DNA of 64,000 bases from Pseudomonas farris (GCF_019145235.1 NZ_JAHSTV010000005.1:422030-486029), one strand, 5' to 3'. Positions 29,119 to 38,917 are shown, counted from the stretch's first letter. A program made the numbers and translations. Notes: generated from the letters alone by a model not told the origin.

Positions 29119-29661
29119 TCAGCCGCGTTCGCCGCTCAGCCACTGCAACTGGACTTCATGCTGACCACGGTCGTCGGTGACGAAAATCGTTCCTTCGCTG
29201 ATCATCACATCCCACTTGATAACGCGCGGCATGTCCTTGGCCAGGGTTTCCAGCACTTCCTGGGGCACAGCGGCGATGTGAACGTTTTTCAGGTTTTTGA
29301 TCGCCGGGATCACTTTGGTTTCCCAGACACGCAGGCTGCCGTAAGCCAACAGGCTGGTGCGCTCGGTGCGGCGCGAGCACCAGGTCAGGCGATCGGCGTC
29401 TGGCTGGCCGACTTCGATCCAGTGCAGGACACGATCATCCAGGCTCTTTTCCCACAGCGCTGGCTCATCCACGTCTGACAGACCGCGACCGAAGGACAAC
29501 TGCTCGTTGTACCAGAAGGCGTAGGCCAGCAGCCGCACGGTCATGCGCTCTTCGGTTTCCGAAGGGTGACGGGCGATGGTCTGCTTCACGCTCTCGTAGA
29601 CGCTGCGGTCGAGGTCGGTGAGGTTCAGTTCAAACTTGTAGGTCGTGGACGGCTGGGCCAT
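29119..29661 (-). CDS. yaeQ: YaeQ-family protein
   Basis: 180 residues from the ATG at 29661 (MAQPSTTYKFELNLTDLDR); an open frame runs much further upstream but has no family resemblance. YaeQ has a PD-(D/E)XK nuclease-like fold; residues matching that core include the acidic segment DEPALWEKSLDDRVLHWIEV and later conserved Trp/Lys. In enterobacteria it was named for suppressing loss of RfaH; biochemical function is unknown. Close to recJ, possibly co-transcribed. Confidence 0.9.
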   Translation of the reverse strand: MAQPSTTYKFELNLTDLDRSVYESVKQTIARHPSETEERMTVRLLAYAFWYNEQLSFGRGLSDVDEPALWEKSLDDRVLHWIEVGQPDADRLTWCSRRTERTSLLAYGSLRVWETKVIPAIKNLKNVHIAAVPQEVLETLAKDMPRVIKWDVMISEGTIFVTDDRGQHEVQLQWLSGERG

Positions 29662-29808
29662 GAACGGGCTTCTTGATACGGGGAAAGGCGGCAAGTCTAA
29701 CCGATGCAACAGGCAATCAACGAATTGAAGGCGATCAACTTTGGGCGACAGACGTCGGCCTATGTTAAAACTCTGCATCCGCTCAGCCTTTGTCCTACAG
29801 GATTCAGC

Positions 29809-31008
29809 ATGCCGTTCTCCAACAAACCGCTCTCCGGTCTGAAAGTCATCGAATTGGGTACGTTGATTGCCGGGCCGTTTGCCTCGCGTATTTGCGGCGA
29901 ATTCGGCGCCGAAGTGATCAAGATCGAGTCCCCGGACGGCGGTGATCCATTGCGCAAATGGCGTAAGTTGTATGAAGGCACTTCGCTGTGGTGGTTCGTT
30001 CAGGCGCGTAACAAGAAGTCGTTGACCCTGAACCTGAAACACCCGGACGGCCTGGCTATTCTGAAACAGCTGCTCAGCGAAGCGGACATCCTGATCGAGA
30101 ATTTTCGCCCCGGCGTGCTGGAAAAACTCGGGCTGGGCTGGGAAGTCTTGCATGCGTTGAACCCGAAACTGGTGATGGTGCGGCTTTCAGGCTTTGGTCA
30201 GACCGGGCCAATGAAGGATCAGCCAGGCTTCGGTGCGGTCGGTGAATCCATGGGCGGCTTGCGTTACATCACCGGGTTCGAGGACCGGCCGCCAGTGCGT
30301 ACCGGGATTTCCATCGGCGACTCGATTGCCGCGCTCTGGGGCGTGATCGGCGCACTGATGGCCTTGCGTCATCGCGAGGTCAACGGCGGCTTGGGCCAAG
30401 TGGTGGACGTGGCGCTGTACGAAGCGATCTTCGCCATGATGGAAAGCATGGTCCCGGAGTTCGATGTGTTCGGCTTCATCCGCGAACGCACCGGCAACAT
30501 CATGCCGGGCATCACGCCCTCCTCCATTCACACCAGCGCCGACGGCAAACACGTGCAGATCGGCGCCAATGGCGATGCGATCTTCAAGCGTTTCATGCTG
30601 ATCATCGGTCGCGAAGACCTGGCCAACGATCCTGTGCTGGTCAGCAATGACGGACGCGATAGCCGTCGTGACGAGATTTACGGGGTGATCGATCGCTGGG
30701 TCAACTCACTGCCGCTGGACGCGGTGATCGAGCAACTGAATCAGGCCGACGTGCCTGCCAGCCGGATTTTCAGCGCCGAAGACATGTTCAGCGATCCGCA
30801 GTACCTGGCCCGGGAAATGTTCCTGCAAGCCAAGCTGCCCGATGGCAAGGACTTCAAGATGCCCGGCATTGTGCCAAAACTCTCTGAAACACCCGGCAGC
30901 TCCGAATGGGTCGGGCCGCAGCTGGGTGAACACAATGCGCAAGTACTCCAGGACCTTGGCTACGACTCGGCACAGATCACACGGTTGCGTGAAGACGGGG
31001 CCATCTAA
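29809..31008 (+). CDS. CaiB/BaiF (class III) CoA-transferase
   Basis: 399 residues from the ATG at 29809. Class III features: LSGLKVIELGTLIAGPFASR at the N-terminus, the CoA-contacting RNKKSLTLNLKHPDG, and ENFRPGVLEKLGLGW with the catalytic Asp expected further on. Members move CoA between organic acids (formyl-, carnitine-, succinyl-type). The substrate cannot be read from sequence and the neighbours give no pathway clue. The next gene starts within its last codons. Confidence 0.9.
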   Translation: MPFSNKPLSGLKVIELGTLIAGPFASRICGEFGAEVIKIESPDGGDPLRKWRKLYEGTSLWWFVQARNKKSLTLNLKHPDGLAILKQLLSEADILIENFRPGVLEKLGLGWEVLHALNPKLVMVRLSGFGQTGPMKDQPGFGAVGESMGGLRYITGFEDRPPVRTGISIGDSIAALWGVIGALMALRHREVNGGLGQVVDVALYEAIFAMMESMVPEFDVFGFIRERTGNIMPGITPSSIHTSADGKHVQIGANGDAIFKRFMLIIGREDLANDPVLVSNDGRDSRRDEIYGVIDRWVNSLPLDAVIEQLNQADVPASRIFSAEDMFSDPQYLAREMFLQAKLPDGKDFKMPGIVPKLSETPGSSEWVGPQLGEHNAQVLQDLGYDSAQITRLREDGAI

Positions 31009-31915
31009 GCTGAAGCGCCTGCTTTCATCAGTCATCGATTACGCCGGCATAGGTCGCGCGCTGACGGCGCTCGGGCTGTTGGCGGGACTGATGTCCCCGG
31101 CCCAAGCGCAACCTAAAGAGCATTTGCTCTGGCTGCTGCGCGATCTGCCGCCCGTGACGATTTTCGAAGGCCCGAAAAAAGGCCAGGGGGTTATCGATCA
31201 ACTGATGCCGCTGTTGATCGCCGGCATGCCGCAATACGAACACACCCTGATGCGGGTCAATCGCGCCCGTGGCATGCAAATGCTCCATGAAAAATCCTTT
31301 ACCTGCGACCCTTCGCTGATCTGGAGCGAGGAGCGCGAACAATGGATCGCCTTTTCCATTCCGGCTTTCCGGGCGGTCAGCAATGGGCTGGTGATTCGAC
31401 GCGAAGATCGGTCGGTGCTGGAGCCCTTTCTCATTGGCGATGAAGTCGATTTGGCAGCACTGTTGGCCAGCCGTCGAGAAAAAGTCGGTGTAGTGGCCGA
31501 GCGCCGTTACGGTCAGTTCCTCGACACGCTGCTGCAACAGGCGCCGCCCGGCGTGCTGGCGCCTCACTACGGCAACAACGCCCTCGGCAGTCTGTTACAG
31601 ATGCAGCGCCTGGGTCGTTTGCAGGTGGTCTTGGGTTACTGGCCGGAAATCCGCTACCAGGCTCGTCAGGAAAATATTACCGATGAGCAGTTGGAATTCT
31701 ATCCGGTCAAAGGCACGGGCAAATACTTGTCCGGGTACATCGGTTGCTCGAATACGCCCCAGGGGCGACAGGCAATCAGTGAAATCAATAAGCTATTGCG
31801 CGCCCTGCCCCGCGAGCGCCTGGACCCGCTGTACGCCGACTGGCTCGATCCGCAAAGACGCAAGGACTACCTGGAAGAAACCAGGGCCTTTTTCGAGCGT
31901 CAGGCCGCGCAGTGA
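30989..31915 (+). CDS. Periplasmic solute-binding-like protein (TIGR02285-like)
   Basis: About 308 residues if started at the GTG at 30989, which overlaps the CoA-transferase end by 20 bases; no strong ribosome-binding site is visible and the start is uncertain. A signal peptide follows (ALTALGLLAGLMSPAQAQ, cleavage near AQA-QP). The rest resembles bacterial extracellular solute-binding family 3 in a degenerate form (GVIDQLMPLLIAGMPQYEH..., VVLGYWPEIRYQAR). The longer frame from 30842 is a shadow of the CoA-transferase. Ligand unknown. Confidence 0.75.
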   Translation: MKTGPSKLKRLLSSVIDYAGIGRALTALGLLAGLMSPAQAQPKEHLLWLLRDLPPVTIFEGPKKGQGVIDQLMPLLIAGMPQYEHTLMRVNRARGMQMLHEKSFTCDPSLIWSEEREQWIAFSIPAFRAVSNGLVIRREDRSVLEPFLIGDEVDLAALLASRREKVGVVAERRYGQFLDTLLQQAPPGVLAPHYGNNALGSLLQMQRLGRLQVVLGYWPEIRYQARQENITDEQLEFYPVKGTGKYLSGYIGCSNTPQGRQAISEINKLLRALPRERLDPLYADWLDPQRRKDYLEETRAFFERQAAQ

Positions 31916-31927
31916 CAAATCGCAGGC

Positions 31928-31968
31928 AAAAAGAAACCCCGAGAAGTGGGGAGACGACTCGGGGTTAA
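31928..31968 (-). terminator. Terminator downstream of the DUF3509 gene
   Basis: On the minus strand the stem AACCCCGAG..CTCGGGGTT is followed by TCTTTTTG. It faces the leftward DUF3509 gene and lies after the rightward solute-binding gene, so it could end both. Confidence 0.75.
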
Positions 31969-32085
31969 ACGTGGCCTACATAAAGACCAGTGGCAACAAG
32001 CTACAAGCACCGGAGCACAATGCTTGATCCTGCTGTTACATGGTCTGACTGACCTTGGCGCAGGAAGGTTCCCACAAAAAACAAT

Positions 32086-32373
32086 TCAATTTCGGCTGGC
32101 CAGGATCTTGTCCTGAGCAGCATTGCGCAACGCCGCGATGACACAGGGCTCCAGACGTCCTTCAGCGATCAGCACGTCGCGGTGCAATCCGTCGACGACA
32201 TCCGTCAGCAGACGTTTATCGGTTAACTGGGCCTGATTGAACGCCCGTTCGACCACGATAGCGCCGCTCGTACTCTTCAGCGTCACCAGGCATTCGCCAT
32301 GGGCACCCGATGGGGTCAACTTGACCAGATACGGGCTTAGAGCCTCACCGAGCAATAGACTGATACTTTCCAT
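32086..32373 (-). CDS. DUF3509 protein (Pseudomonas-specific small protein)
   Basis: 95 residues from the ATG at 32373 (MESISLLLGEALSPYLVKL); a GTG 12 bases upstream is an alternative start. The sequence fits DUF3509, a family found almost only in Pseudomonas, with many paralogues per genome and no known function. Soluble, alpha/beta in appearance, no Cys-motif. Monocistronic. Confidence 0.82.
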   Translation of the reverse strand: MESISLLLGEALSPYLVKLTPSGAHGECLVTLKSTSGAIVVERAFNQAQLTDKRLLTDVVDGLHRDVLIAEGRLEPCVIAALRNAAQDKILASRN

Positions 32374-32535
32374 CTCGATCACCACTCAATAGTCCGAAAA
32401 CAAAGTGCCTGGGGCGTGTCCACAGTAAATGACCACAGGCCCGAGAAGAAAGTTCTGGATTCCAACGGCAGGCGCACCGGCGCCTCTGGTAGTTAGAGCA
32501 TGCACGGTAAAGATGACAGTAAAAAAACAGCTGAT

Positions 32536-33897
32536 TCACACCTGCCTTGTACGCTTGCCGATGTCGCTCCATCCGCCCAGCAGTCCTCGCAATTGACCGT
32601 CCGCACTGTAGAACGGCACCGTCCACTGGTAGATGTCCCTGACGCCATCCTTGAACGTTAACTGACGTTCGCTGAAGCGGGTCTTGTGAGTACCTAGCTG
32701 GGCCATGAATTCGGCGTGCAGCTGCTCGGCGGTCTCTTTGGGCAAGACGTCGAGTTCGATCAATTGTCGCCCCTGAACCTGGTCGAAACGGGTCGACAAG
32801 CGCTCCTCATAACTTTTGTTGCACATGATCAAACGCCCTTCCAGATCACGCACGAACATCGGATCGGGCATGGCGTCTATCAACGCGTGCTGGAATGCGA
32901 GCTGGTCATTGAGGTCTTTCTCGGCGTCCCGACGTTGCTTGATCAGTACAGCGAGCCGACGGTTCCAAAGCAATGAGAGCAAGCCGAACAGGCTAACGAT
33001 GAACATGCTCCAGCAACCCCACTGGGTTATCCGCTGCCAGGCTGAGGGCGCGTGTACCGGCGCAATTCCGCTCAGCCATTGCAGCCGCATGGCGCGTAAC
33101 TCGGCGGGGGGAAATGCCTCCAGCGCCTTGTTGAGGATGCTCAATAACTGCGGCTGTCCTTTGCGGACTGCCAAATGATCAGCCTCCCATTTGCCTTCCA
33201 CTGCATGCCCTACTTTGAGCCGGCCCAAGGGGTAGAGCTGCGCTCCGATTTCGTTTTCAATGGTGGCGTAGGCCTCGCCACTTTCCACCAGTGCCCGGGC
33301 TTCAGCGTAGGTTTTGACCGAGCGCAGCTCGATCGCCGGGTAGTCACGACGAATCACACCTTCCAGGGCGTGCCGGGTCGGCAAGACCAGGACTCTTTTC
33401 GAAAGCTGTTCCAGGGACTGTAACGCTGGCGTACCTGCCAGCCCCACGAGCACCCAGCCCGCCCCGCCGAATGCATGGCTGAAATCCAGAAACACCTTGC
33501 GCTCGTCATTCATTGCCAGCGTCGTGCTCATGTCCGCCGCGCCGCTTTCCAGCCGCTCCAGCAGTTGGTCGGTGGAAAACGACTCTTCATGGACGAACCG
33601 CAACCCTGTCATGGCGCTGATGCGGTTGAGCACATCGTTGTTCAAACCGCTCCAGTGACCGTGCTCATCCTTGAACAGATACAGCGGGTACTGCGCCGAC
33701 GCCACGATAACCATCGGATGTTCAGCAATCCATTGCCGCTCCTGAGCATCCAGCTCAATGCGTGCGACGGTGGCTGACTCCCGGGATTCATGTGTCGCCA
33801 ATTGTGCGGCCTTTACCCATTGCCCAAAGCCCAGGGCGCCCAATAAAAACATCCAGCACACGGCTGGTTTAAACCCTCTAAAAAACAGCATTGCCAC
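32536..33897 (-). CDS. Solute-binding domain / membrane / PAS protein without output domain
   Basis: 453 residues. N-terminal signal or membrane segment (~15-31), a family 3 solute-binding domain (about 50-275; YPLYLFKDEHGHWSGLNNDVL, ESGAADMSTTLAMNDERK), a membrane segment (~295-315), a short coiled coil, then a PAS domain (LIDAMPDPMFVRDLEGRLIM to GLLGGWSDIGKRTRQV). This is the front half of a BvgS-type sensor kinase, but it stops exactly where a HisKA domain would begin. No kinase, GGDEF or receiver is encoded downstream. Either a truncated relic or a free-standing sensor. Confidence 0.85.
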   Translation of the reverse strand: MAMLFFRGFKPAVCWMFLLGALGFGQWVKAAQLATHESRESATVARIELDAQERQWIAEHPMVIVASAQYPLYLFKDEHGHWSGLNNDVLNRISAMTGLRFVHEESFSTDQLLERLESGAADMSTTLAMNDERKVFLDFSHAFGGAGWVLVGLAGTPALQSLEQLSKRVLVLPTRHALEGVIRRDYPAIELRSVKTYAEARALVESGEAYATIENEIGAQLYPLGRLKVGHAVEGKWEADHLAVRKGQPQLLSILNKALEAFPPAELRAMRLQWLSGIAPVHAPSAWQRITQWGCWSMFIVSLFGLLSLLWNRRLAVLIKQRRDAEKDLNDQLAFQHALIDAMPDPMFVRDLEGRLIMCNKSYEERLSTRFDQVQGRQLIELDVLPKETAEQLHAEFMAQLGTHKTRFSERQLTFKDGVRDIYQWTVPFYSADGQLRGLLGGWSDIGKRTRQV

Positions 33898-33978
33898 TTC
33901 CTTGGTGATCGTCTCGCCCGTCCTTCATGGGCGGCTCTTCTTTTACGAAACCCGACAAGTGTGGCATGCAGAAATGAG

Positions 33979-34002
33979 AAAGCCCGTCAGGAGACGGGCT
34001 TC
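33979..34002 (-). terminator. Terminator of the hom-thrC operon
   Basis: AAGCCCGTC..GACGGGCTT hairpin; on the minus strand it is followed by TCTCATTTC, about 20 bases after the thrC stop. Confidence 0.8.
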
Positions 34003-34024
34003 AAAATGTGACAGCTTTTACCGG

Positions 34025-35434
34025 TTACAGCGGCTTGCCGCGGTTGCCATGCTGACTGACAAAGGCCTGCACGGCTTTCAGGTCGTTCGGTAATACGGTG
34101 CAACGCTCATCTCGTTCAAACAAATCAGAAAGATGTGCAGGTAGTTCGAGCGCTTTTCCTACACCGGCTTTTTCCACTGCGTCCGGGAATTTGACCGGAT
34201 GGGCCGTGCCGAGGATCACCATCGGGATATCCAGGCTGCGACGGCATTCGCGCGCGGCCTTCACGCCGATGGCAGTGTGTGGGTCCAGCAGCTCGCCGGT
34301 TTGCTCAAAGACTTCGGCAATGGTTTCGCACGTTTGGGCGTCGTCCACGGCCAGCGAATCGAACAGTTTGCGTGCCTCGGTCCAGCGTTCCTCTTCGACG
34401 CTGAAACCGCCGCCCTGCTTGAAGGTGTCCATCAAACCGGCAATCGCCGCGCCGTTGCGACCGTGCAGGTCGAACAGCAGGCGTTCGAAGTTCGACGACA
34501 CCATGATGTCCATGGACGGCGACAGCGTGGCGTGCAGGGTTTCCTTGACGTACTGATTGCCGCTCATGAAGCGGTGCAGGATGTCGTTGCGGTTGGTGGC
34601 GACGATCAACTGGTTGATCGGCAAGCCCATGTTGCGCGCCAGGTAACCGGCGAAGATATCGCCGAAGTTGCCGGTCGGCACCGAGAACGACACCGAACGC
34701 GCCGGGCCACCCAGTTGCAGGGCCGCGTGGAAGTAGTAAACGATCTGGGCCATGATCCGCGCCCAGTTGATAGAGTTCACCGCCACCAGACGCGTGCCCT
34801 TGAGGAAGCTCTGGTCGGCGAAGCTGGCCTTGACCATTTCCTGGCAGTCATCGAAGTTGCCTTCGATGGCGATGTTATGGATGTTCTCGCCGAAGATGGT
34901 GGTCATCTGGCGACGCTGCACTTCGGACACACGGTTGTGCGGGTGCAGGATGAAGATGTCGACGTTTTCGCAGTGCTTGCAACCTTCGATCGCCGCCGAA
35001 CCGGTGTCGCCGGAGGTAGCGCCAACAATCACCACGCGCTCGCCGCGCTTTTCCAGCACGTAGTCGAGCAGACGACCCAGCAATTGCAGGGCGAAGTCTT
35101 TGAACGCCAGGGTCGGGCCGTGGAACAGCTCCATTACCCATTCGTTGCTATTCAGCTGACGCAACGGTGCCACGGCGTTGTGGGAAAACACGCCATACGT
35201 TTCTTCAAGAATCTTTTTGAAATCGGCATCGGGGATGCTGCCGGTCACGAATGGGCGCATCACCCGGAAGGCCAGCTCGTGATACGGCAGGCCGGCCCAG
35301 GAAGCGATTTCTTCCTGGGTAAAACGTGGCAGGTTTTCCGGGACGTACAGACCGCCGTCGGTGGCGAGACCGGCCAGCAGGACATCTTCGAAATTCAGGG
35401 CCGGTGCCTGGCCGCGGGTACTGATATAACGCAT
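34025..35434 (-). CDS. thrC: Threonine synthase
   Basis: 469 residues from the ATG at 35434 (MRYISTRGQAPALNF). It converts O-phosphohomoserine to threonine with PLP; the Schiff-base Lys is in GPTLAFKDFALQLLG and the phosphate/PLP loop in GATSGDTGSAAIE. It belongs to the long proteobacterial/fungal class. It is the second gene after hom (66-base gap), matching the usual Pseudomonas hom-thrC operon. Confidence 0.97.
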   Translation of the reverse strand: MRYISTRGQAPALNFEDVLLAGLATDGGLYVPENLPRFTQEEIASWAGLPYHELAFRVMRPFVTGSIPDADFKKILEETYGVFSHNAVAPLRQLNSNEWVMELFHGPTLAFKDFALQLLGRLLDYVLEKRGERVVIVGATSGDTGSAAIEGCKHCENVDIFILHPHNRVSEVQRRQMTTIFGENIHNIAIEGNFDDCQEMVKASFADQSFLKGTRLVAVNSINWARIMAQIVYYFHAALQLGGPARSVSFSVPTGNFGDIFAGYLARNMGLPINQLIVATNRNDILHRFMSGNQYVKETLHATLSPSMDIMVSSNFERLLFDLHGRNGAAIAGLMDTFKQGGGFSVEEERWTEARKLFDSLAVDDAQTCETIAEVFEQTGELLDPHTAIGVKAARECRRSLDIPMVILGTAHPVKFPDAVEKAGVGKALELPAHLSDLFERDERCTVLPNDLKAVQAFVSQHGNRGKPL

Positions 35435-35500
35435 GACTGGCTCCAATAGACAGTGTTCGCAATGCCGGGCCCGCGTGCGAGCCCGGTGAACGATAACGGC

Positions 35501-36805
35501 TTAGTTCAGGTGCTCGACGCGGATCCGTACGACCGGGCCGACCACGCCTTCCAAGGCTTCCAGGGCGGTGATCGCGTCGTTCATGTGCTGTTCCAGCACA
35601 CGGTGCGTCAGCAGGATCATTGGCACCAGACCGTCATGCTCTTCGACTTCTTTCTGCATGATCGATTCGATGTTGATGCCGCGCTCCGACAGGATGCTCG
35701 CCACCTGAGCCAACACGCCCGGATGATCCTTGGCCTGAATGCGCAGGTAGTACGCGCTTTCGCAGGCTTCGATCGGCAGGATCGGATGGGCCGACAGCGA
35801 GTCCGGCTGGAAAGCCAGGTGCGGCACGCGGTTTTCCGGGTCGGAAGTCATGGCGCGAACCACGTCCACCAAGTCGGCGATCACCGACGAAGCCGTCGGT
35901 TCCATGCCGGCGCCGGCACCGTAGAACAGGGTCGAACCGGCAGCATCGCCGTTGACCATCACTGCGTTCATCACGCCGTTGACGTTGGCGATCAAGCGAT
36001 CGGCCGGGATCAGCGTCGGGTGCACACGCAGCTCAATACCGGCCGCGGTGCTGCGCGCCACGCCCAGGTGCTTGATGCGATAGCCCAGCGCTTCGGCGTA
36101 GTTCACGTCAGCGGTGGTCAGCTTGGTGATGCCTTCGGTGTAAGCCTTATCGAATTGCAGCGGAATGCCGAACGCGATGGACGCCAGGATCGTCAGCTTG
36201 TGGGCTGCGTCGATGCCTTCGACGTCAAAGGTCGGATCGGCTTCGGCGTAACCCAGGGCTTGCGCCTCGGCGAGTACGTCTTCGAAGGTGCGACCCTTCT
36301 CGCGCATCTCGGTGAGGATGAAGTTGCCGGTGCCGTTGATGATGCCGGCGACCCAGTTGATGCGGTTGGCCGACAGGCCTTCACGGATCGCTTTGATCAC
36401 CGGGATGCCGCCGGCCACGGCCGCTTCGAACGCCACAATGACGCCCTTCTCGCGAGCCTTGGCGAAAATTTCATTACCGTGAACGGCGATCAGTGCCTTG
36501 TTCGCGGTGACCACATGCTTGCCATTCTCGATGGCCTTGAGTACCAGCTCGCGGGCAACGGTGTAGCCGCCCATCAGCTCTATAACGATGTCGATCTCTG
36601 GGTTCGTGGCCACTTCGAACACATCGTTGGTAATCGCAATACCGGTCGTCTGGAACTGAGGCTTTGGCGTGCGCATGGCAATTTGTGCCACTTCGATTCC
36701 ACGCCCGGCACGACGAGCAATTTCCTCGGCGTTGCGCTGAAGTACGTTGAAGGTACCGCCACCGACGGTCCCTAACCCACAGATGCCTACTTTGACCGGT
36801 TTCAC
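35501..36805 (-). CDS. hom: Homoserine dehydrogenase
   Basis: 434 residues. It reduces aspartate semialdehyde to homoserine for threonine and methionine. N-terminal Rossmann motif GICGLGTVGGGTFN, catalytic region with the conserved Lys, and a C-terminal ACT domain (~350-434; LRIQAKDHPGVLAQVASILSE) for feedback by threonine. The start is a GTG at 36805 with GGGGAG 6 bases upstream; an ATG at 36859 would add 18 non-conserved residues. Confidence 0.97.
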   Translation of the reverse strand: MKPVKVGICGLGTVGGGTFNVLQRNAEEIARRAGRGIEVAQIAMRTPKPQFQTTGIAITNDVFEVATNPEIDIVIELMGGYTVARELVLKAIENGKHVVTANKALIAVHGNEIFAKAREKGVIVAFEAAVAGGIPVIKAIREGLSANRINWVAGIINGTGNFILTEMREKGRTFEDVLAEAQALGYAEADPTFDVEGIDAAHKLTILASIAFGIPLQFDKAYTEGITKLTTADVNYAEALGYRIKHLGVARSTAAGIELRVHPTLIPADRLIANVNGVMNAVMVNGDAAGSTLFYGAGAGMEPTASSVIADLVDVVRAMTSDPENRVPHLAFQPDSLSAHPILPIEACESAYYLRIQAKDHPGVLAQVASILSERGINIESIMQKEVEEHDGLVPMILLTHRVLEQHMNDAITALEALEGVVGPVVRIRVEHLN

Positions 36806-36937
36806 TGTGAACTCCCCATAAAACGGCCGACTCAAGGCCGGCCGTGAAAACAACCGCATACTCGCGGCTCTCTATTAATGGCCCGACAATGTTGCCGCCA
36901 GACCATGATCGTCAAGGCTGACCGTGACGATGCGAAA

Positions 36938-37669
36938 CTATTTCGCGCCCAGTGCCAGTTTGGCGACTTGTGGCGCAGGCTGGTAGCCCGGAATGACCTG
37001 TCCGTCGGCCAAAACGATGGCCGGCGTACCGTTCACGCCAATCGACTGACCGAGGGCGAACTGTTTTGAAACCGGGTTCTCGCACTTGGCGGCCTTGATT
37101 TCCTTGCCATCGACCATTTTGTCCATGGCGGCTTTCTTGTCTTTCGAGCACCAGACCGCTTGCAGCTGTTCGTCACCCGGTGAGCCCAGGCCCTGGCGCG
37201 GGAACGCGACGTAACGCACTTCGATGCCGCGCTTGTTCAGCTCAGGCACTTCGGCATGCAATTTGTGGCAGTACGGGCAGGTGGTGTCGGTGAAGACGGT
37301 GATGTGCGATTTAGTTTCGCCGATGGCCGGGTAAACCACGGTTTCCGCGACCGGAATCTCGTTGACCAGCTTGGAAATGCCCAGGCGTTCGGTCTTCTCG
37401 GTCAGGTTGACCGGCTTGCCGTCCTTGAGCTGGAACATGTAGCCCTGAACCACGTACTGGCCGTCGGCGCTGGCGTAGAGTACGCGGCTGCCCTTGAGTT
37501 TGACTTCGTACAGACCAGGCAACGGGCTGGCGGAAATGCTTTCTACCGGCACTTCGAGCTGGAGGTTTTCCAGGCTTTTACGAATGGCTTTGTCGGCCGC
37601 GTCATCGGCGACGGCAAAGGTGCTGACCAACGCAATGGCTGCGGCGGCGAAAATCTGGGTCAGACGCAT
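36938..37669 (-). CDS. dsbC: Periplasmic thiol:disulfide isomerase DsbC
   Basis: 243 residues from the ATG at 37669. Sec signal peptide (MRLTQIFAAAAIALVSTFAVA, cleavage before DDAAD), an N-terminal dimerisation domain, and a thioredoxin fold with active-site CPYC (TDTTCPYCHKLH) and the cis-Pro loop GVNGTPAIV. A second Cys pair (VWCSKDKK...AAKCENP) is the structural disulfide. It repairs wrong disulfides. It lies between xerD and hom as in other pseudomonads. Confidence 0.97.
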   Translation of the reverse strand: MRLTQIFAAAAIALVSTFAVADDAADKAIRKSLENLQLEVPVESISASPLPGLYEVKLKGSRVLYASADGQYVVQGYMFQLKDGKPVNLTEKTERLGISKLVNEIPVAETVVYPAIGETKSHITVFTDTTCPYCHKLHAEVPELNKRGIEVRYVAFPRQGLGSPGDEQLQAVWCSKDKKAAMDKMVDGKEIKAAKCENPVSKQFALGQSIGVNGTPAIVLADGQVIPGYQPAPQVAKLALGAK

Positions 37670-37773
37670 GAGAACTCCTGAAGGCGGACAAATGGGACGA
37701 TCAGAACGCCCGTGCCAAAACACCGGGTCATAACCGCCCATCGTACAAACCGGCAAAGCCTACCACATAAGGC

Positions 37774-37910
37774 CCCCGTGGCGAGGGGGCTTGCCCCCGT
37801 TGGGTTGCGCAGCAGCCCCAAAATCTGTCACCCGATTTCATCAGATCGACCGCGAAACCCGGTTCACGACTGCTGCGCAGCCGAACGGGGGCAAGCCCCC
37901 TCACCACAGG
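37774..37910. repeat. Third REP class: long inverted repeat between xerD and dsbC
   Basis: GGCGAGGGGGCTTGCCCCCG followed by TTGGGTTGCGCAGCAG, and at the other end CTGCTGCGCAGCCGAACGG followed by GGGCAAGCCCCCTC. The arms are ~35-40 bp and would form a long stem. This GC-rich class differs from the two other REP families in the window. Confidence 0.85.
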
Positions 37911-37936
37911 TAAGCATTTCCATTCCAGGAACTGCA

Positions 37937-38833
37937 TTAACCGCGCGGGTGATGCTTGGCGTGCAGGTCCTGCAACCGTGCGCGGGCGACGTGAGTATAG
38001 ATCTGGGTGGTCGAGAGATCGCTGTGGCCGAGCAGCATTTGCACCACTCGAAGGTCGGCACCGTGGTTGAGCAAGTGCGTGGCAAAGGCATGGCGCAGGG
38101 TATGCGGCGACAGCGACTTGCCGATCCCGGCGACCTTGGCCTGGTGCTTGATGCGATGCCAGAAGGTCTGGCGGGTCATCTGTTCGCCGCGAAGGCTGGG
38201 GAATAGCACATCGCTGGGACGCCCGCCCAGCAGTTCGCCACGGGCATCGCGCATGTAGCGCTCGACCCAGACAATCGCCTCTTCGCCCATCGGCACCAGC
38301 CGCTCCTTGCTGCCCTTGCCCATCACCCGCAGCACGCCCTGGCGCAGGTTGACCTGTTCCAGCGTCAGGCTGATCAGTTCCGTGACCCGCAAACCACAGG
38401 CATAAAGCACCTCAAGCATGGCGCGGTCACGCTGACCGATGGCTTCGCTCAGGTCTGGCGCTGCCAGTAGCGCTTCCACATCGGCTTCCGACAAGGATTT
38501 AGGCAACGGCCTACCCAATTGCGGCATATCGACGCGCAATGTCGGATCGACAGCGATCAACTTTTCCCGCAGTAAATAGCGATAGAAGCCACGCACACCG
38601 GAAAGAAACCGCGCCGTAGAACGGGGCTTGTAGTTTTGCTCCAGACGCCAGGCCAAGTGATCAAGAATCAACTCGCGTCCAGCGTTGATCAGTTCCAGGC
38701 CCTTCTCCTGCAACCAGCCGTTGAACAGGGCCAGGTCACTGCGATAGGCATCGCGGGTGTTATCGGAAAGGCCTTTTTCCAGCCACAGGGCGTCGAGGAA
38801 CTGGTCTATCAGGGGATGATCGATGGCAGGCAT
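37937..38833 (-). CDS. xerD: Site-specific recombinase XerD
   Basis: 298 residues, exact family length. SAM-like DNA-binding N-terminal domain and tyrosine recombinase core with catalytic residues visible: Arg in ACGLRVTELI, Lys region MGKGSKERLVPMG, His-x-x-Arg in LSPHTLRHAFATHLL, His in LLGHSDLSTTQIYTHV with nucleophile Tyr. With XerC it resolves chromosome dimers at dif. Genomic context (upstream of dsbC) is the usual one. Confidence 0.97.
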   Translation of the reverse strand: MPAIDHPLIDQFLDALWLEKGLSDNTRDAYRSDLALFNGWLQEKGLELINAGRELILDHLAWRLEQNYKPRSTARFLSGVRGFYRYLLREKLIAVDPTLRVDMPQLGRPLPKSLSEADVEALLAAPDLSEAIGQRDRAMLEVLYACGLRVTELISLTLEQVNLRQGVLRVMGKGSKERLVPMGEEAIVWVERYMRDARGELLGGRPSDVLFPSLRGEQMTRQTFWHRIKHQAKVAGIGKSLSPHTLRHAFATHLLNHGADLRVVQMLLGHSDLSTTQIYTHVARARLQDLHAKHHPRG

Positions 38834-38917
38834 GGAGTCTCAGACAGGCAGGCGTAAGGCCGCGAAAAATGAAGAGTCTTTCATAGCACGTTGGCGGTGA
38901 ACATAAAATTCAGGCAC

